From: JALORV01 sp963712485
GTDB taxonomy: Bacteria > Pseudomonadota > Gammaproteobacteria > Burkholderiales > Burkholderiaceae_F
Direction: 5' to 3'
Assembly (NCBI GenBank): GCA_963712485.1
Contig: CAVQID010000056.1
Span: 24,311 to 88,310, forward strand
DNA: 64,000 nt
Positions 26,520 through 35,589 of this stretch are shown piece after piece. The notes beneath the pieces were generated by a model. The model was not told the DNA's origin. It was given only the letters and a program-made list of their open reading frames with translations, and did no database searches. Position numbers and translations under genes: made by a program. The first letter of the stretch is position 1. Each line of letters opens with the position of its first letter.

Positions 26520-27744
26520 ATGATCCCTGACCCGAACTGGCCCCGATCCTTGGGCACACCCTGCTCGCCCGCGGCCACCCGCGTGCTGCTGCTCGGCGCC
26601 GGTGAGCTCGGCAAGGAAGTGCTGATCGGCTTGCAACGATTCGGCGTTGAAACGATTGCCGTCGACCGTTATGCCGGTGCGCCCGGGCATCAGGTGGCTC
26701 ATCGGGCCCATGTCATCGATATGTCGGACGCCAGCGCGCTGCGCAAACTGATCGAAACCGAGCGGCCGCACATCATCGTTCCCGAGATCGAGGCCATCGC
26801 GACCGATGCGCTGGCGCAGATCGAGCGCGACGGGCTCGCGCGCGTCGTGCCGACGGCGCGGGCGGTGCAGCTGACGATGAACCGCGAAGGTATCCGTCGA
26901 TTGGCTGCCGAAACACTGGGGCTGCCGACGTCGAACTACCGCTTCGCCAGCACGTTCGAAGAGATGGCCACGGCGGCCCGCGACCTGGGCTTCCCCTGCA
27001 TCGTCAAGCCGGTGATGTCCTCGTCCGGCAAAGGCCAGAGCCGCATCGATGCCGACGACGGCCTGGAGCTCGGCGTGGCGTTATGCCAACGCGGGCGGTC
27101 GCGTCGCACTCGGCCGCGTCATCATCGAGGGCTTCATCGACTTCGATTACGAGATCACGTTGCTGACCGTGCGTGCACTGGCGGCCGACGGCAGCATCAC
27201 GACGTCGTTCTGCGAGCCGATCGGCCATCTCCAGGTGGCCGGCGACTACGTCGAGAGCTGGCAGCCGCACCCGATGAGCGCGGTCGCCGCTGCGACCGCG
27301 CGCGAGTATGCGCGCCGTGTCACCGATGACCTCGGCGGCACCGGCATCTTCGGCGTCGAGCTTTTCGTCAAGGACGATCGCGTCTGGTTCTCGGAAGTGA
27401 GCCCGCGTCCGCACGACACCGGCATGGTGACGATGGTCACGCAGTGGCAGAACGAATTCGAGCTGCATGCGCGCGCGGTGCTGGGCCTGCCGGTTGACGC
27501 GACGCTGCGCAATCCCGGCGCGAGCGCGGTCATCTACGGCGGACACGAGACCGGCCCGTTGATCTTCGACGGCGTCAGCGAGGCCCTGGCGCTGCCCGGC
27601 GTGGACCTGCGGCTTTTCGGCAAACCGCAGTCGTTCGTGAAACGCCGGATGGGGGTTGCGCTGGCGCGGGGCACCGACATCGAGCAGGCACGCGCGACCG
27701 CCAGGGCGGCTGCCGCGCGTGTCCGGCCACGCCCTGCGGGGTGA
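26520..27744 (+). CDS. purT: Formate-dependent GAR transformylase PurT (frameshifted)
   Basis: Phosphoribosylglycinamide formyltransferase 2, an ATP-grasp enzyme that uses formate in step 3 of purine synthesis. N-terminus: RVLLLGAGELGKEVLIGLQR; ATP-grasp part: FPCIVKPVMSSSGKGQS; later GHETGPLIFDG and KRRMGVALARG. One surplus base near 27072 (GAGCTCGGCGTGGCG) breaks the frame; the +1 frame resumes as WRYANAGGRVALGRVIIEGF. Restored length 407 residues, a normal size. Confidence 0.92.
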
Positions 27745-27870
27745 GAGCGGGTCAATCGCCGCCGGAGTCGGCGAATCGGCTGCTTTTCCGTGCAGCGGCC
27801 GGTGGTGCAGCGCGGTCTACAATCGAAACATTCGGCAGGCCGCGCCCCATCAGTCGCCAAGAAGATCCGC

Positions 27871-28524
27871 ATGAAAATCCTCGTCGTTGACGACCACTCC
27901 CTGATTACGGATGCGCTGTCCGTGCTGTTCCTCGACCTCGATCCCGAGGCCGAGGTCATCACGACGCGCACCGCCGAGTCAGCCCTGCAGTTGCAGCAGC
28001 AGCATCCGGACCTCGACCTCGTGGTTCTCGACCTCGGGTTGCCGGGCGTATCCGGAACTTCGCTGCTGGAAGCCATGGTGGCGCAGGCCCCGGAGATGAA
28101 GATCCTCGTGCTCTCCGGCCAGCAGGACCAGCGCAACGTGATGCGCGTGCTGCAGCTGGGCGCCGCCGGCTTCGTGCCGAAGTCGATGGCGTCGGAAACG
28201 CTGCTGTCGGCGGTGAAGTTCGTGCTGTCGGGCGGGGTCTATATCCCTGCGGACCTGCTCGAGGAAGTCAACCGTTCCGGCATGTTCGCCGCGCCCGATC
28301 GGCAGCGTGACGCCGCACCCAGCCGGGTCGAGCTCACCGAACGGCAGGAACAGGTGCTGCAACTACTGGCACGCGGCGCACCGATCAAGATCATCTGTCG
28401 TGAACTGGGCCTGTCGGAAGGCACGGTCAAGACCCACGTCACCGCGATCTACCGCGCGTTCAACGCGTCGAACCGTACCGAAGCCCTCCTGGCCGCGCGC
28501 CGGCACGGCTACGACATCGGCTGA
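27871..28524 (+). CDS. NarL/FixJ-type response regulator
   Basis: Two-domain transcription regulator, 217 residues: receiver domain (residues 1-120; acidic pair in VVDDHS, phosphorylated Asp in LVVLDLGLPG, Lys in FVPKSMAS) and LuxR-type helix-turn-helix (LTERQEQVLQLLARG, LGLSEGTVKTHVTAIY). The start at 27871 (MKILVVDDHS) fits the domain. It is convergent with a hybrid histidine kinase whose stop is 8 bp away, so the two probably form a system. Confidence 0.93.
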   Translation: MKILVVDDHSLITDALSVLFLDLDPEAEVITTRTAESALQLQQQHPDLDLVVLDLGLPGVSGTSLLEAMVAQAPEMKILVLSGQQDQRNVMRVLQLGAAGFVPKSMASETLLSAVKFVLSGGVYIPADLLEEVNRSGMFAAPDRQRDAAPSRVELTERQEQVLQLLARGAPIKIICRELGLSEGTVKTHVTAIYRAFNASNRTEALLAARRHGYDIG

Positions 28525-28532
28525 TCGCGACG

Positions 28533-30479
28533 TCAGCCGGCCGCGGCCTTTGAAGGCGGCACGCTGTCCGACAGTCCCGGCGGAGGCGGTAACACGGTCC
28601 GCAGCAGCGGCAGCGTCGTCAAGCCGAGCAATTCCCCCAGGCTGTTGTTGAGCACCGCGGCGGTCGTCGGCTTCTGCAGCACGATCGGCTCCTCGCTCGA
28701 GCTGCGCGCAATCGCCGACGATTGCGGCGCGGCGGCCAGATATTCACCCATCACGCGGTGAAACTCTGCGACCACTTCGGCACGTTGCACCGCTGTCAGC
28801 ATGATCGTCGGAAGCGGCACGCCGACCAGCTCGCGGATCTTGAATACGGCCTCGACACCGCTGATCGAATGCGGCCCGAGGTTGTGGTCGGCGATGATCG
28901 CGTCGATGCGTTCGTGCAGGCTGATGCGCTTGATCAGCTGCGCGTTGTATCCGGTCGACGGCACGACCTCCGCCCCCCAGGACCGCAGCAGCCGGGTCAG
29001 GCTGTTGAGGATCTCGGCGTTGTCTTCGAGAACGACGAAGGTGAAGCCATTGAGTGCGCGGATGGCGACATCGATCGTCTCGGGCGCGGTGCGCTTCGCC
29101 TTCGGCGGTGCAATCGACAGCGGCACTTCGACGCGGAACACGGTCCCCGTGCCAGGTCGCGTCGTGACGATCAGCGGGTGTCCGAGAAGTCCGCAGATGC
29201 GCTTGACGATCGACAGGCCCAGCCCGAAGCCGGCGCCACTGTTTTCCGCCTTTGAACTTTCGCCGCGATAGAACTCCTCGAAGATGCGGTCCAGCTCGCC
29301 CTGCTTGATGCCCGGACCGGTGTCCCAGATCTCGATGCTGATGAGTCCGCTGCGTGGCCGCGCAGCCATCAGCACGCCACCGCGCTGCGTATAGCGGATC
29401 GCATTGGCCAGCAGGTTCCTGATGACCCGTTGCAGCAGCAGCGGGTCACTGTCGATCGCAAAGCCATGGCGACGCACCCGCAGCGACAGCCCCTTGGACG
29501 CCGACAGCGGCGTAAATTCCTGCTCGAGCAGCGTGAACATGTCGTCGAGCAGAACCTGGTCGACGCGCGGCTGGATCGAGCCCGAGTCGAGCCGCGAAAT
29601 TTCAAGCAGCTCTTCCACCAGCTTGGACAGCGATTCGACCGCCGTCGACAGGTTGTTGACGAGCGGCTCGAGCGGGCCCTGCGCGCGCTTCTTCAGTAGC
29701 GACACGTAGATGCCGATCGCCTGCAGCGGCTGGCGCAGGTCGTGACTGGCCGCGGCGAAGAACTGCGTCTTCGAGCGCGTCGCGTTCTCGGCGTCGCGCC
29801 GCGCTTCTTCGGCGAGCCGCTTCTCGTTCAGCAACTGCTCGACCAGCACCTCGTTTTCGTAGTTGTTCTTGACCGACTCGAACACCGCGTCGCCGAAGGT
29901 CCGACCGTAAAAGACGGTGAAGAAGAACACGGCGGCCATGACGACCGACGCGGTGTAATACGTCGGGTCCTGTTCGGACACCATGCGCGCGATCAGCGGC
30001 AGCAGCGCCAGCAGCATGAACGAGTAGAACGCCGGCCGGTAGCAGGCATACAGCGTCAGCGAGCCGAAGGCCACGCTCAGCACCACCGCCACCAGCACGA
30101 CCTGGTGCAGCGGCTGGAAATTCGAGAAGAACAGGAATCCGGCGGCGCCCCACAGCAGGCCGGCGAAGACCGCCAGGATTACCCAGCGCAGCGCCCAGCG
30201 CTGGACCTGATCGACGACTGCAGCCGCATGGCGGAAGCGGTAGGCCACGCGCACGCGGACCAGAGATTCCAGCAGGATCAGCACGAACCAGCCCATCAGC
30301 AGGTTCTGGTTCATCGAGTTCCAGAACACGACGACGAGAGCGAAAGCGCCGACGATGCTGACCAGCACCGATTGCGGCACCTGCCGGTAGACCGATGCCA
30401 TGACGCCGGCAAGGATCTTTTCCTTGCGCTGTTCCTGCGTCTCGACGACAAGACCGAAGCGGGTTAATGGTCCGGACAT
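28533..30479 (-). CDS. Membrane hybrid sensor histidine kinase
   Basis: 648 residues from the ATG at 30479 (MSGPLTRFG); 20 more are possible. About six membrane helices occupy residues 30-190, with no large periplasmic loop. Then come a coiled linker, the phospho-acceptor His in ASHDLRQPLQAIG, the N box NLLANAIRYT, DTGPGIKQGE and GFGLGLSIVKRI of the ATPase, and a C-terminal receiver with Asp in DAIIADHNLG. An unstructured tail of about 60 residues ends the protein. Helical sensor type suggests a membrane, quinone or redox signal (inference). Confidence 0.92.
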   Translation of the reverse strand: MSGPLTRFGLVVETQEQRKEKILAGVMASVYRQVPQSVLVSIVGAFALVVVFWNSMNQNLLMGWFVLILLESLVRVRVAYRFRHAAAVVDQVQRWALRWVILAVFAGLLWGAAGFLFFSNFQPLHQVVLVAVVLSVAFGSLTLYACYRPAFYSFMLLALLPLIARMVSEQDPTYYTASVVMAAVFFFTVFYGRTFGDAVFESVKNNYENEVLVEQLLNEKRLAEEARRDAENATRSKTQFFAAASHDLRQPLQAIGIYVSLLKKRAQGPLEPLVNNLSTAVESLSKLVEELLEISRLDSGSIQPRVDQVLLDDMFTLLEQEFTPLSASKGLSLRVRRHGFAIDSDPLLLQRVIRNLLANAIRYTQRGGVLMAARPRSGLISIEIWDTGPGIKQGELDRIFEEFYRGESSKAENSGAGFGLGLSIVKRICGLLGHPLIVTTRPGTGTVFRVEVPLSIAPPKAKRTAPETIDVAIRALNGFTFVVLEDNAEILNSLTRLLRSWGAEVVPSTGYNAQLIKRISLHERIDAIIADHNLGPHSISGVEAVFKIRELVGVPLPTIMLTAVQRAEVVAEFHRVMGEYLAAAPQSSAIARSSSEEPIVLQKPTTAAVLNNSLGELLGLTTLPLLRTVLPPPPGLSDSVPPSKAAAG

Positions 30480-30679
30480 GGCTGCCTGCGGATTACGCCA
30501 GCCGCGATGATAGGCGGGATGCGCGGTGCCGCACAGCAAGGCAGGCGGTGTGGCACGCGGCGGACTGCACCACGGAAGCCCCGCTTTTCACGGCAATTGC
30601 GCGATTTGACGTCACCCTGCCGTTTACGGAAACTTCCGCGTCCCCCTCGTCCCTTGACCGTCCCTGGAGTTCCGCCTCG

Positions 30680-31858
30680 ATGAAGTCGCACCACGCCGTT
30701 GTCGCCGCCGCCTGCGCGCTGGCCATCACCACGCCGCTCGCGGCCAAGCCCGTCGACCAGGTGCGGGTCGGCTTCTCGACGTCGATTTCGGGACCGTTCG
30801 CGGCGCTCGGAGCCGAAGCGCGCGACGGCTTCAATCTCGGCATCAAGCAGCTCGGCGGAAAACTCGGCGGCATTCCGGTTGAAGTGTTCGCCACCGACGA
30901 GGCCGGCAACCCCGACACCGCGCGCCAGCACGTCGAGCGCTACCTCAAGCGCGACCGCATCCACTTCTACACCGGCCCGATCGGCTCCAACGTTGCCCTC
31001 GCCGTCGGCCCGACGCTGTTCAGCGCCGAGGTTTTCTATCTCAGCAACAACGCGGGCCCATCGCAGCTTGCCGGTGCGCAGTGCAATGCCTTTTTCTTCG
31101 GCACCGCATGGCAGAACGATGCCTACCACGAGGCCGCCGGCAAGTTCGCCTCCGAACGCGGGTTCAAGAAGGTGGCGGTGCTGGCACCGAACTACCCGGC
31201 CGGGCAGGATGCCATCACCGGGTTCAAGCGCGGATATGCGAAGCCCGTGTCTTCCGAGACCTTCACCAAGCTCGGGCAGCTGGATTACGCCGCGGAGATC
31301 GCAAAGCTTCGCGCCGAAGCGCCGGATGCGCTGTACATCTTCCTGCCGGGTGGCATGGGCATCAACTTCGTGAAGCAGTTCGTCGGCGCAGGCCTGTCGA
31401 AGAGCACGCAGATCGTCGGCCCGGGGTTTTCCGCCGATGAAGACGTGATTCGCGCTGTCGGCGATCCCATGCTCGGCATGTTCAACACCGCGCACTGGAA
31501 CCATGACTTCGCCAACCCGGCCAGCCAGGCGTTCGTGCAGGCCTACCAGAAGGAATACGGGCGCCTGCCCTCGATCTACGCGGCACAGGCCTATGACACC
31601 GTGCTGATGATGGATGCGGCCGTCCGCGAAGTGAAGGGCGAACTCGACAGCAAGGCAGCCGTGCGCGCTGCGCTGAAGAAGGCCAACTTCAAGTCGGTGC
31701 GCGGCGACTTCAGGTTCGGCAACAACCAATTCCCGATCCAGGACTATGTGCTGCGTACGATCGTCAAGGATACGCAGGGTCGCACGACGAACCGCACGCT
31801 GAACAAGGTGTTCACCAATCACCAGGACGCCTACGCGGCGCAGTGCAAGCTGCAGTAA
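30680..31858 (+). CDS. ABC transporter substrate-binding protein (LivK-like)
   Basis: Periplasmic binding protein of the type I branched-chain amino-acid/amide family, 392 residues, signal peptide ending PLAAKP. The domain starts VRVGFSTSISGPFAALGAEA. Later features are FYTGPIGSNVALAVGP, VAVLAPNYPAGQDAITGFKR and AAQAYDTVLMMDAAV. The substrate cannot be told from sequence; homologues carry amino acids, urea, amides or aromatic acids. It heads a complete importer and is divergent from the kinase gene with 200 bp between. Confidence 0.9.
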   Translation: MKSHHAVVAAACALAITTPLAAKPVDQVRVGFSTSISGPFAALGAEARDGFNLGIKQLGGKLGGIPVEVFATDEAGNPDTARQHVERYLKRDRIHFYTGPIGSNVALAVGPTLFSAEVFYLSNNAGPSQLAGAQCNAFFFGTAWQNDAYHEAAGKFASERGFKKVAVLAPNYPAGQDAITGFKRGYAKPVSSETFTKLGQLDYAAEIAKLRAEAPDALYIFLPGGMGINFVKQFVGAGLSKSTQIVGPGFSADEDVIRAVGDPMLGMFNTAHWNHDFANPASQAFVQAYQKEYGRLPSIYAAQAYDTVLMMDAAVREVKGELDSKAAVRAALKKANFKSVRGDFRFGNNQFPIQDYVLRTIVKDTQGRTTNRTLNKVFTNHQDAYAAQCKLQ

Positions 31859-31951
31859 CGGCGCGTGCAAGTGGATCCGCCAGCGGCCGGGGCTCCACTG
31901 GTCCGGCGTGGCGCGTCGGCTGTGACACGCGGCTAGCCTGATCTTCGATCC

Positions 31952-32872
31952 ATGACGACCACCCTGCTCGTCGAGCAGCTGCTCAACGGCCTGCAGTTCG
32001 GCCTGATGCTGTTTCTCATCGCCGCCGGCCTCACGCTGGTGTTCGGCATCATGGACGTGCTCAACCTCGCGCACGGCTCGCTCTATATGATCGGCGCCTA
32101 CGTCGCCGCCAGCGTGGCCCAGGCAACCGGCTCGTTCTGGGTCGCATTGCCGGCGGCGATCGTCGTGACCGGCATCGTCGGACTGCTGCTGGAAACGACG
32201 CTTATCCGCAGGCTCTATCGGCGCGACCACCTGGCACAGGTGCTCGCGACCTTTGCGGTGATCCTGATTGCCGACGACACCGTCAAGCTGATCTGGGGCC
32301 CCGCGCCGATCATGCTGTCGGCGCCGGCTGCGCTTTCGGGCCCTGTCGAGGTCCTGCCCGGCGTGCTCTATCCGTCGTATCGCCTGCTGATCATCGGCGT
32401 CGGGCTGGTGCTGGCGTTGCTGCTGTACCTGTTCGTCACCCGCACACGCACCGGCATGCTGGTCCGCGCGGGAAGCAGCAACCGGGACATGGCGTGCCTG
32501 ATGGGTGTGCGCGTCGACCGGCTGTTCGCGACGATCTTCGTGCTCGGCGCGATGTTGTCTGCCGTGGCCGGCGCGCTGCTCGGTCCGCTGCTCGCGGTCG
32601 AGATCGGCATGGGCGAAAACATTCTGATCCTGGCGCTGGTGGTGATCGTCATCGGAGGCATCGGCTCGATCCGCGGCGCGTTCGTCGGCGCGCTACTGGT
32701 CGGTGTCGTCGACACCGCAGGCCGCGCATTCCTGCCCGACCTGCTGCATCGCTTCCTCTCGAATGCGGTGGCGGCCCAGCTCGGACCGGCGCTCGCGGCC
32801 ATTGCGATCTACGTGCTGATGGCGGCAGTGCTCTTCTTCCGCCCGCAAGGCCTGTTTCCGGCACGCGGCTAG
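31952..32872 (+). CDS. livH: ABC transporter permease (LivH-like)
   Basis: Inner-membrane permease, 306 residues, about eight helices. N-terminal LLNGLQFGLMLFLIAAGLTL and the following FGIMDVLNLAHGSLYMIGAY are the LivH signature. The loop ACLMGVRVDRLFATIF near residue 185 would contact the ATPases, and GGIGSIRGAFVGALLVG follows. Its stop abuts livM with no gap. Confidence 0.93.
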   Translation: MTTTLLVEQLLNGLQFGLMLFLIAAGLTLVFGIMDVLNLAHGSLYMIGAYVAASVAQATGSFWVALPAAIVVTGIVGLLLETTLIRRLYRRDHLAQVLATFAVILIADDTVKLIWGPAPIMLSAPAALSGPVEVLPGVLYPSYRLLIIGVGLVLALLLYLFVTRTRTGMLVRAGSSNRDMACLMGVRVDRLFATIFVLGAMLSAVAGALLGPLLAVEIGMGENILILALVVIVIGGIGSIRGAFVGALLVGVVDTAGRAFLPDLLHRFLSNAVAAQLGPALAAIAIYVLMAAVLFFRPQGLFPARG

Positions 32873-33808
32873 ATGAACCGCCGCAATCTCCTGCCCTGGG
32901 TGCTGCTGCTTGGCGCTGTTGCCCTGCCGTGGGTCGCCGGATTGCTCGACCAGACGTACTACATCGGTTTCGCGCGCCGCGTGATGATCTTTGCTCTCGC
33001 GGCCGCCAGTCTCAACTTCATCATGGGCTACGGCGGCATGGTGAGCCTGGGCCACGCCGCGTTCTTCGGCATCGGCGCGTACACCGTCGGCATCGCGATG
33101 TTCCACGGCGTGGCAAGCGCCTGGATCGCCTGGCCGCTCGCCGTGGTCGTGGCCGCGGGCGCCGCGCTGGCGATCGGCGCGATCTCGCTGCGCACACGCG
33201 GTGTCTACTTCATCATGATCACGCTCGCATTTGCGCAGATGGTCTACTACCTCGCCGTCGGACTCAAGCCATACGGCGGCGAAGACGGACTCAGCCTGGG
33301 GCAGCGATCGCAGATCGGATGGGGCCTTGATCTCGGCGATGAGAACACGCTGTACTTCGTCGTCCTTGCCATTCTCGCGTTGACGATGCTTGCCCTGAAC
33401 CGTGCCGTCGACTCGCGCTATGGGCGCGTGATGGCCGGCATCCGCGAGAACGAAACGCGCATGGAAGCGATCGGGTTTCCGACGTATCGCTACAAGCTCG
33501 CCGGCTTCGCCATCGCCGGTGCCCTGGCTGCTTTGGCCGGGGCCCTCTTTGCGAATCACAACGCATTTGTCAGCCCCGCGATCCTGCACTGGACGCAGTC
33601 GGCCACGCTGGTCGTCATGGTGCTGCTTGGCGGACTCGGGTTCCGCTACGGCGGTCTCGCCGGCGCCGTCGCGTTGCTGGTGCTCGAGGAAGTCCTTGCG
33701 GCGCTGACCGACTACTGGCATCTGCCGCTCGGCCTCGTCATGCTTGCCGTCGTCTTTTTCGCGCCGCGCGGGATCGCGGGACTTTTTGCGCGCCGAGGCG
33801 CGCCATGA
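32873..33808 (+). CDS. livM: ABC transporter permease (LivM-like)
   Basis: Second permease, 311 residues, with the LivM signature LNFIMGYGGMVSLGHAAFFG and the coupling region RYGRVMAGIRENETRMEAIG. About nine helices. It starts directly after livH and overlaps livG by 4 bp. The C-terminus ends in FFAPRGIAGLFARRGAP, the usual LivM ending. Confidence 0.93.
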   Translation: MNRRNLLPWVLLLGAVALPWVAGLLDQTYYIGFARRVMIFALAAASLNFIMGYGGMVSLGHAAFFGIGAYTVGIAMFHGVASAWIAWPLAVVVAAGAALAIGAISLRTRGVYFIMITLAFAQMVYYLAVGLKPYGGEDGLSLGQRSQIGWGLDLGDENTLYFVVLAILALTMLALNRAVDSRYGRVMAGIRENETRMEAIGFPTYRYKLAGFAIAGALAALAGALFANHNAFVSPAILHWTQSATLVVMVLLGGLGFRYGGLAGAVALLVLEEVLAALTDYWHLPLGLVMLAVVFFAPRGIAGLFARRGAP

Positions 33809-34551
33809 GCCTGCTGCAGGTACGGGGGCTCACCAAGCGCTTCGGCGGCCTCGTCGCGACCGACGCGCTCGACCTCGATATCACTGCCGGTGAGGTCCAC
33901 GCGATCATCGGCCCGAACGGCGCGGGCAAGACGACCTTGATCGGCCAGCTCTCCGGAGCTCTGGCGCCGGACGGCGGAAGCATCCGGTTGCGCGAGGCCG
34001 ATATCACACGCCTATCGGCCCATGACCGCGTTCGACGCGGCATCGCCCGGTCATTCCAGGTGACGAACGTCTTCCGGGCGATGAGCGCCGTCGACAACGT
34101 GGCACTGGCCGTACAGGCGCGCAGCGGCAGCAGCTTCCGCTTCTGGCGGCCGGTTACCGACGAGCGACACCTCTCCGATCAGGCGCGCGATCTGCTCGCG
34201 CGCGTCGGCCTGCAGGATCGCGCCGACATCGTTGCCGGCATGCTCGCTCACGGTGAACAGCGCCAGCTCGAAGTGGCACTCGCGCTCGCGACGCGGCCGG
34301 CGCTGCTGCTGCTGGATGAGCCGATGGCCGGAATGGGACCTGACGAGTCCACGCGCATGGTCGAACTGATCGCCAGCCTGCGCGGCGCATTGACGATCGT
34401 CCTGGTTGAACACGACATGGACGCCGTCTTCCGGCTCGCCGACCGCGTTTCGGTGCTGGTGTACGGTCGCCTGCTCGCGACCGGCACAGCCGACGACATC
34501 CGCACGAACGACGACGTGAAGCGGGCGTACCTGGGAGCGGACGCGTCGTGA
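33805..34551 (+). CDS. livG: ABC transporter ATPase (LivG-like)
   Basis: ATP-binding subunit, 248 residues: Walker A GPNGAGKTTLIGQLSG, signature LAHGEQRQLEVALALA, Walker B LLLLDEPMAGM, switch His in VLVEHDMDAVF. It overlaps livM by 4 bp and livF by 4 bp (GTGA). Confidence 0.94.
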   Translation: MSLLQVRGLTKRFGGLVATDALDLDITAGEVHAIIGPNGAGKTTLIGQLSGALAPDGGSIRLREADITRLSAHDRVRRGIARSFQVTNVFRAMSAVDNVALAVQARSGSSFRFWRPVTDERHLSDQARDLLARVGLQDRADIVAGMLAHGEQRQLEVALALATRPALLLLDEPMAGMGPDESTRMVELIASLRGALTIVLVEHDMDAVFRLADRVSVLVYGRLLATGTADDIRTNDDVKRAYLGADAS

Positions 34552-35256
34552 ACCTGCTCGAAGTCCGTTCGCTGACGCGCCGGCTACGGCGACAATCAGG
34601 TGTTGTTCGGCATTGATCTGGCCGTACCGGTCGCCGGGGTGGCGACGTTGCTCGGTCGCAATGGCATGGGCAAGACGACCACATTGCGTACGATTCTCGG
34701 CCTGCTGCCGTCGCGTGGTGGCGAGATCCGCTTCGCGGGCGAGCGCATTGATGGACGACCGACCGATGCCGTTGCCCGCCTCGGGCTTGCCATCGTCCCC
34801 GAAGGCCGCCAGGTGTTCCCGAACCTCTCCGTGCGCGAGCACCTCGTCGCCTTTGCTGCCAACCCTCACGGGGCAGCGCAGCCCTGGACCGCGGACCGGG
34901 TGTTCTCGATGTTCCCGCAGCTGGCCACGCGCCTGAGGGCTATGGGCAACCAGCTCTCCGGCGGCGAGCAGCAGATGCTCGCGATTGGCCGCGCGCTGAC
35001 GACAAACCCGCGACTATTGATCCTGGACGAGGCGACCGAAGGCCTTGCGCCGCTGGTGCGCGAAGAGATCTGGCGCTGTCTCGGTGAACTCAAGGCCACC
35101 GGGCAGGCAATACTCGTCATCGACAAGTATGTGCAGCGGCTGGTGCAGATTGCAGATCAGCACACGATTCTCGAACGCGGCCGCGTCGTGTGGCATGGCT
35201 CGTCGACCGCGCTGGCCGCCGATCCGCAACTGTGGCACCGCTATCTCGGCGTCTGA
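34548..35256 (+). CDS. livF: ABC transporter ATPase (LivF-like, frameshifted at 5' end)
   Basis: Second ATPase: Walker A LLGRNGMGKTTTLRTILG, signature QLSGGEQQMLAIGRAL, Walker B LLILDEATEGLAP. The start is GTG at 34548, overlapping the livG stop, and encodes VNLLEVRSLT. One surplus base near 34578 (CTGACGCGCCGG) shifts the frame; restored, it continues AGYGDNQVLFGIDLA. Restored length 235 residues. In place of the usual His of VEQ, the switch region reads VIDKYVQ, as in some LivF proteins of aromatic-acid importers. Confidence 0.9.
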
Positions 35257-35589
35257 GCCCGGCGAATACGCTCCGCGCCAACTCTTCTTTACCGTGCCAA
35301 GCAGGAAGCTGATAGCCTGACCACGCTCCAGCAGCGCTCGACTGCTGTTCTGCATATTGAGTTGACGGACTGAAGAGCGCAACCTCGCCGCTCTGCGAGG
35401 AAAACACTCCCACAAGTTCAATGGTGCGGGGAGGCCTGATTCCGTTGCAAGGAAGGCCTTGCGCTCTCACTTGCAACGTCGCGTAGCTTCGCGACCGAAA
35501 GGCGTTTGCGGAAGCGACCGGATCTTCCACCCCGTCGACAGCCGATTCGACAACACGCGTCGCAAATCTCGAAAAACCAAGGAGGCACC
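35257..35589. other. Gene-free stretch before the FAD oxidase gene
   Basis: No coding frame with support. It holds a perfect 6-bp inverted repeat GTCGCG (35478-35483) and CGCGAC (35490-35495), a possible operator about 95 bp before the next start. The ribosome site GGAGG is at 35581-35585. No clear -35/-10 pair or terminator for the importer operon was seen. Confidence 0.5.
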
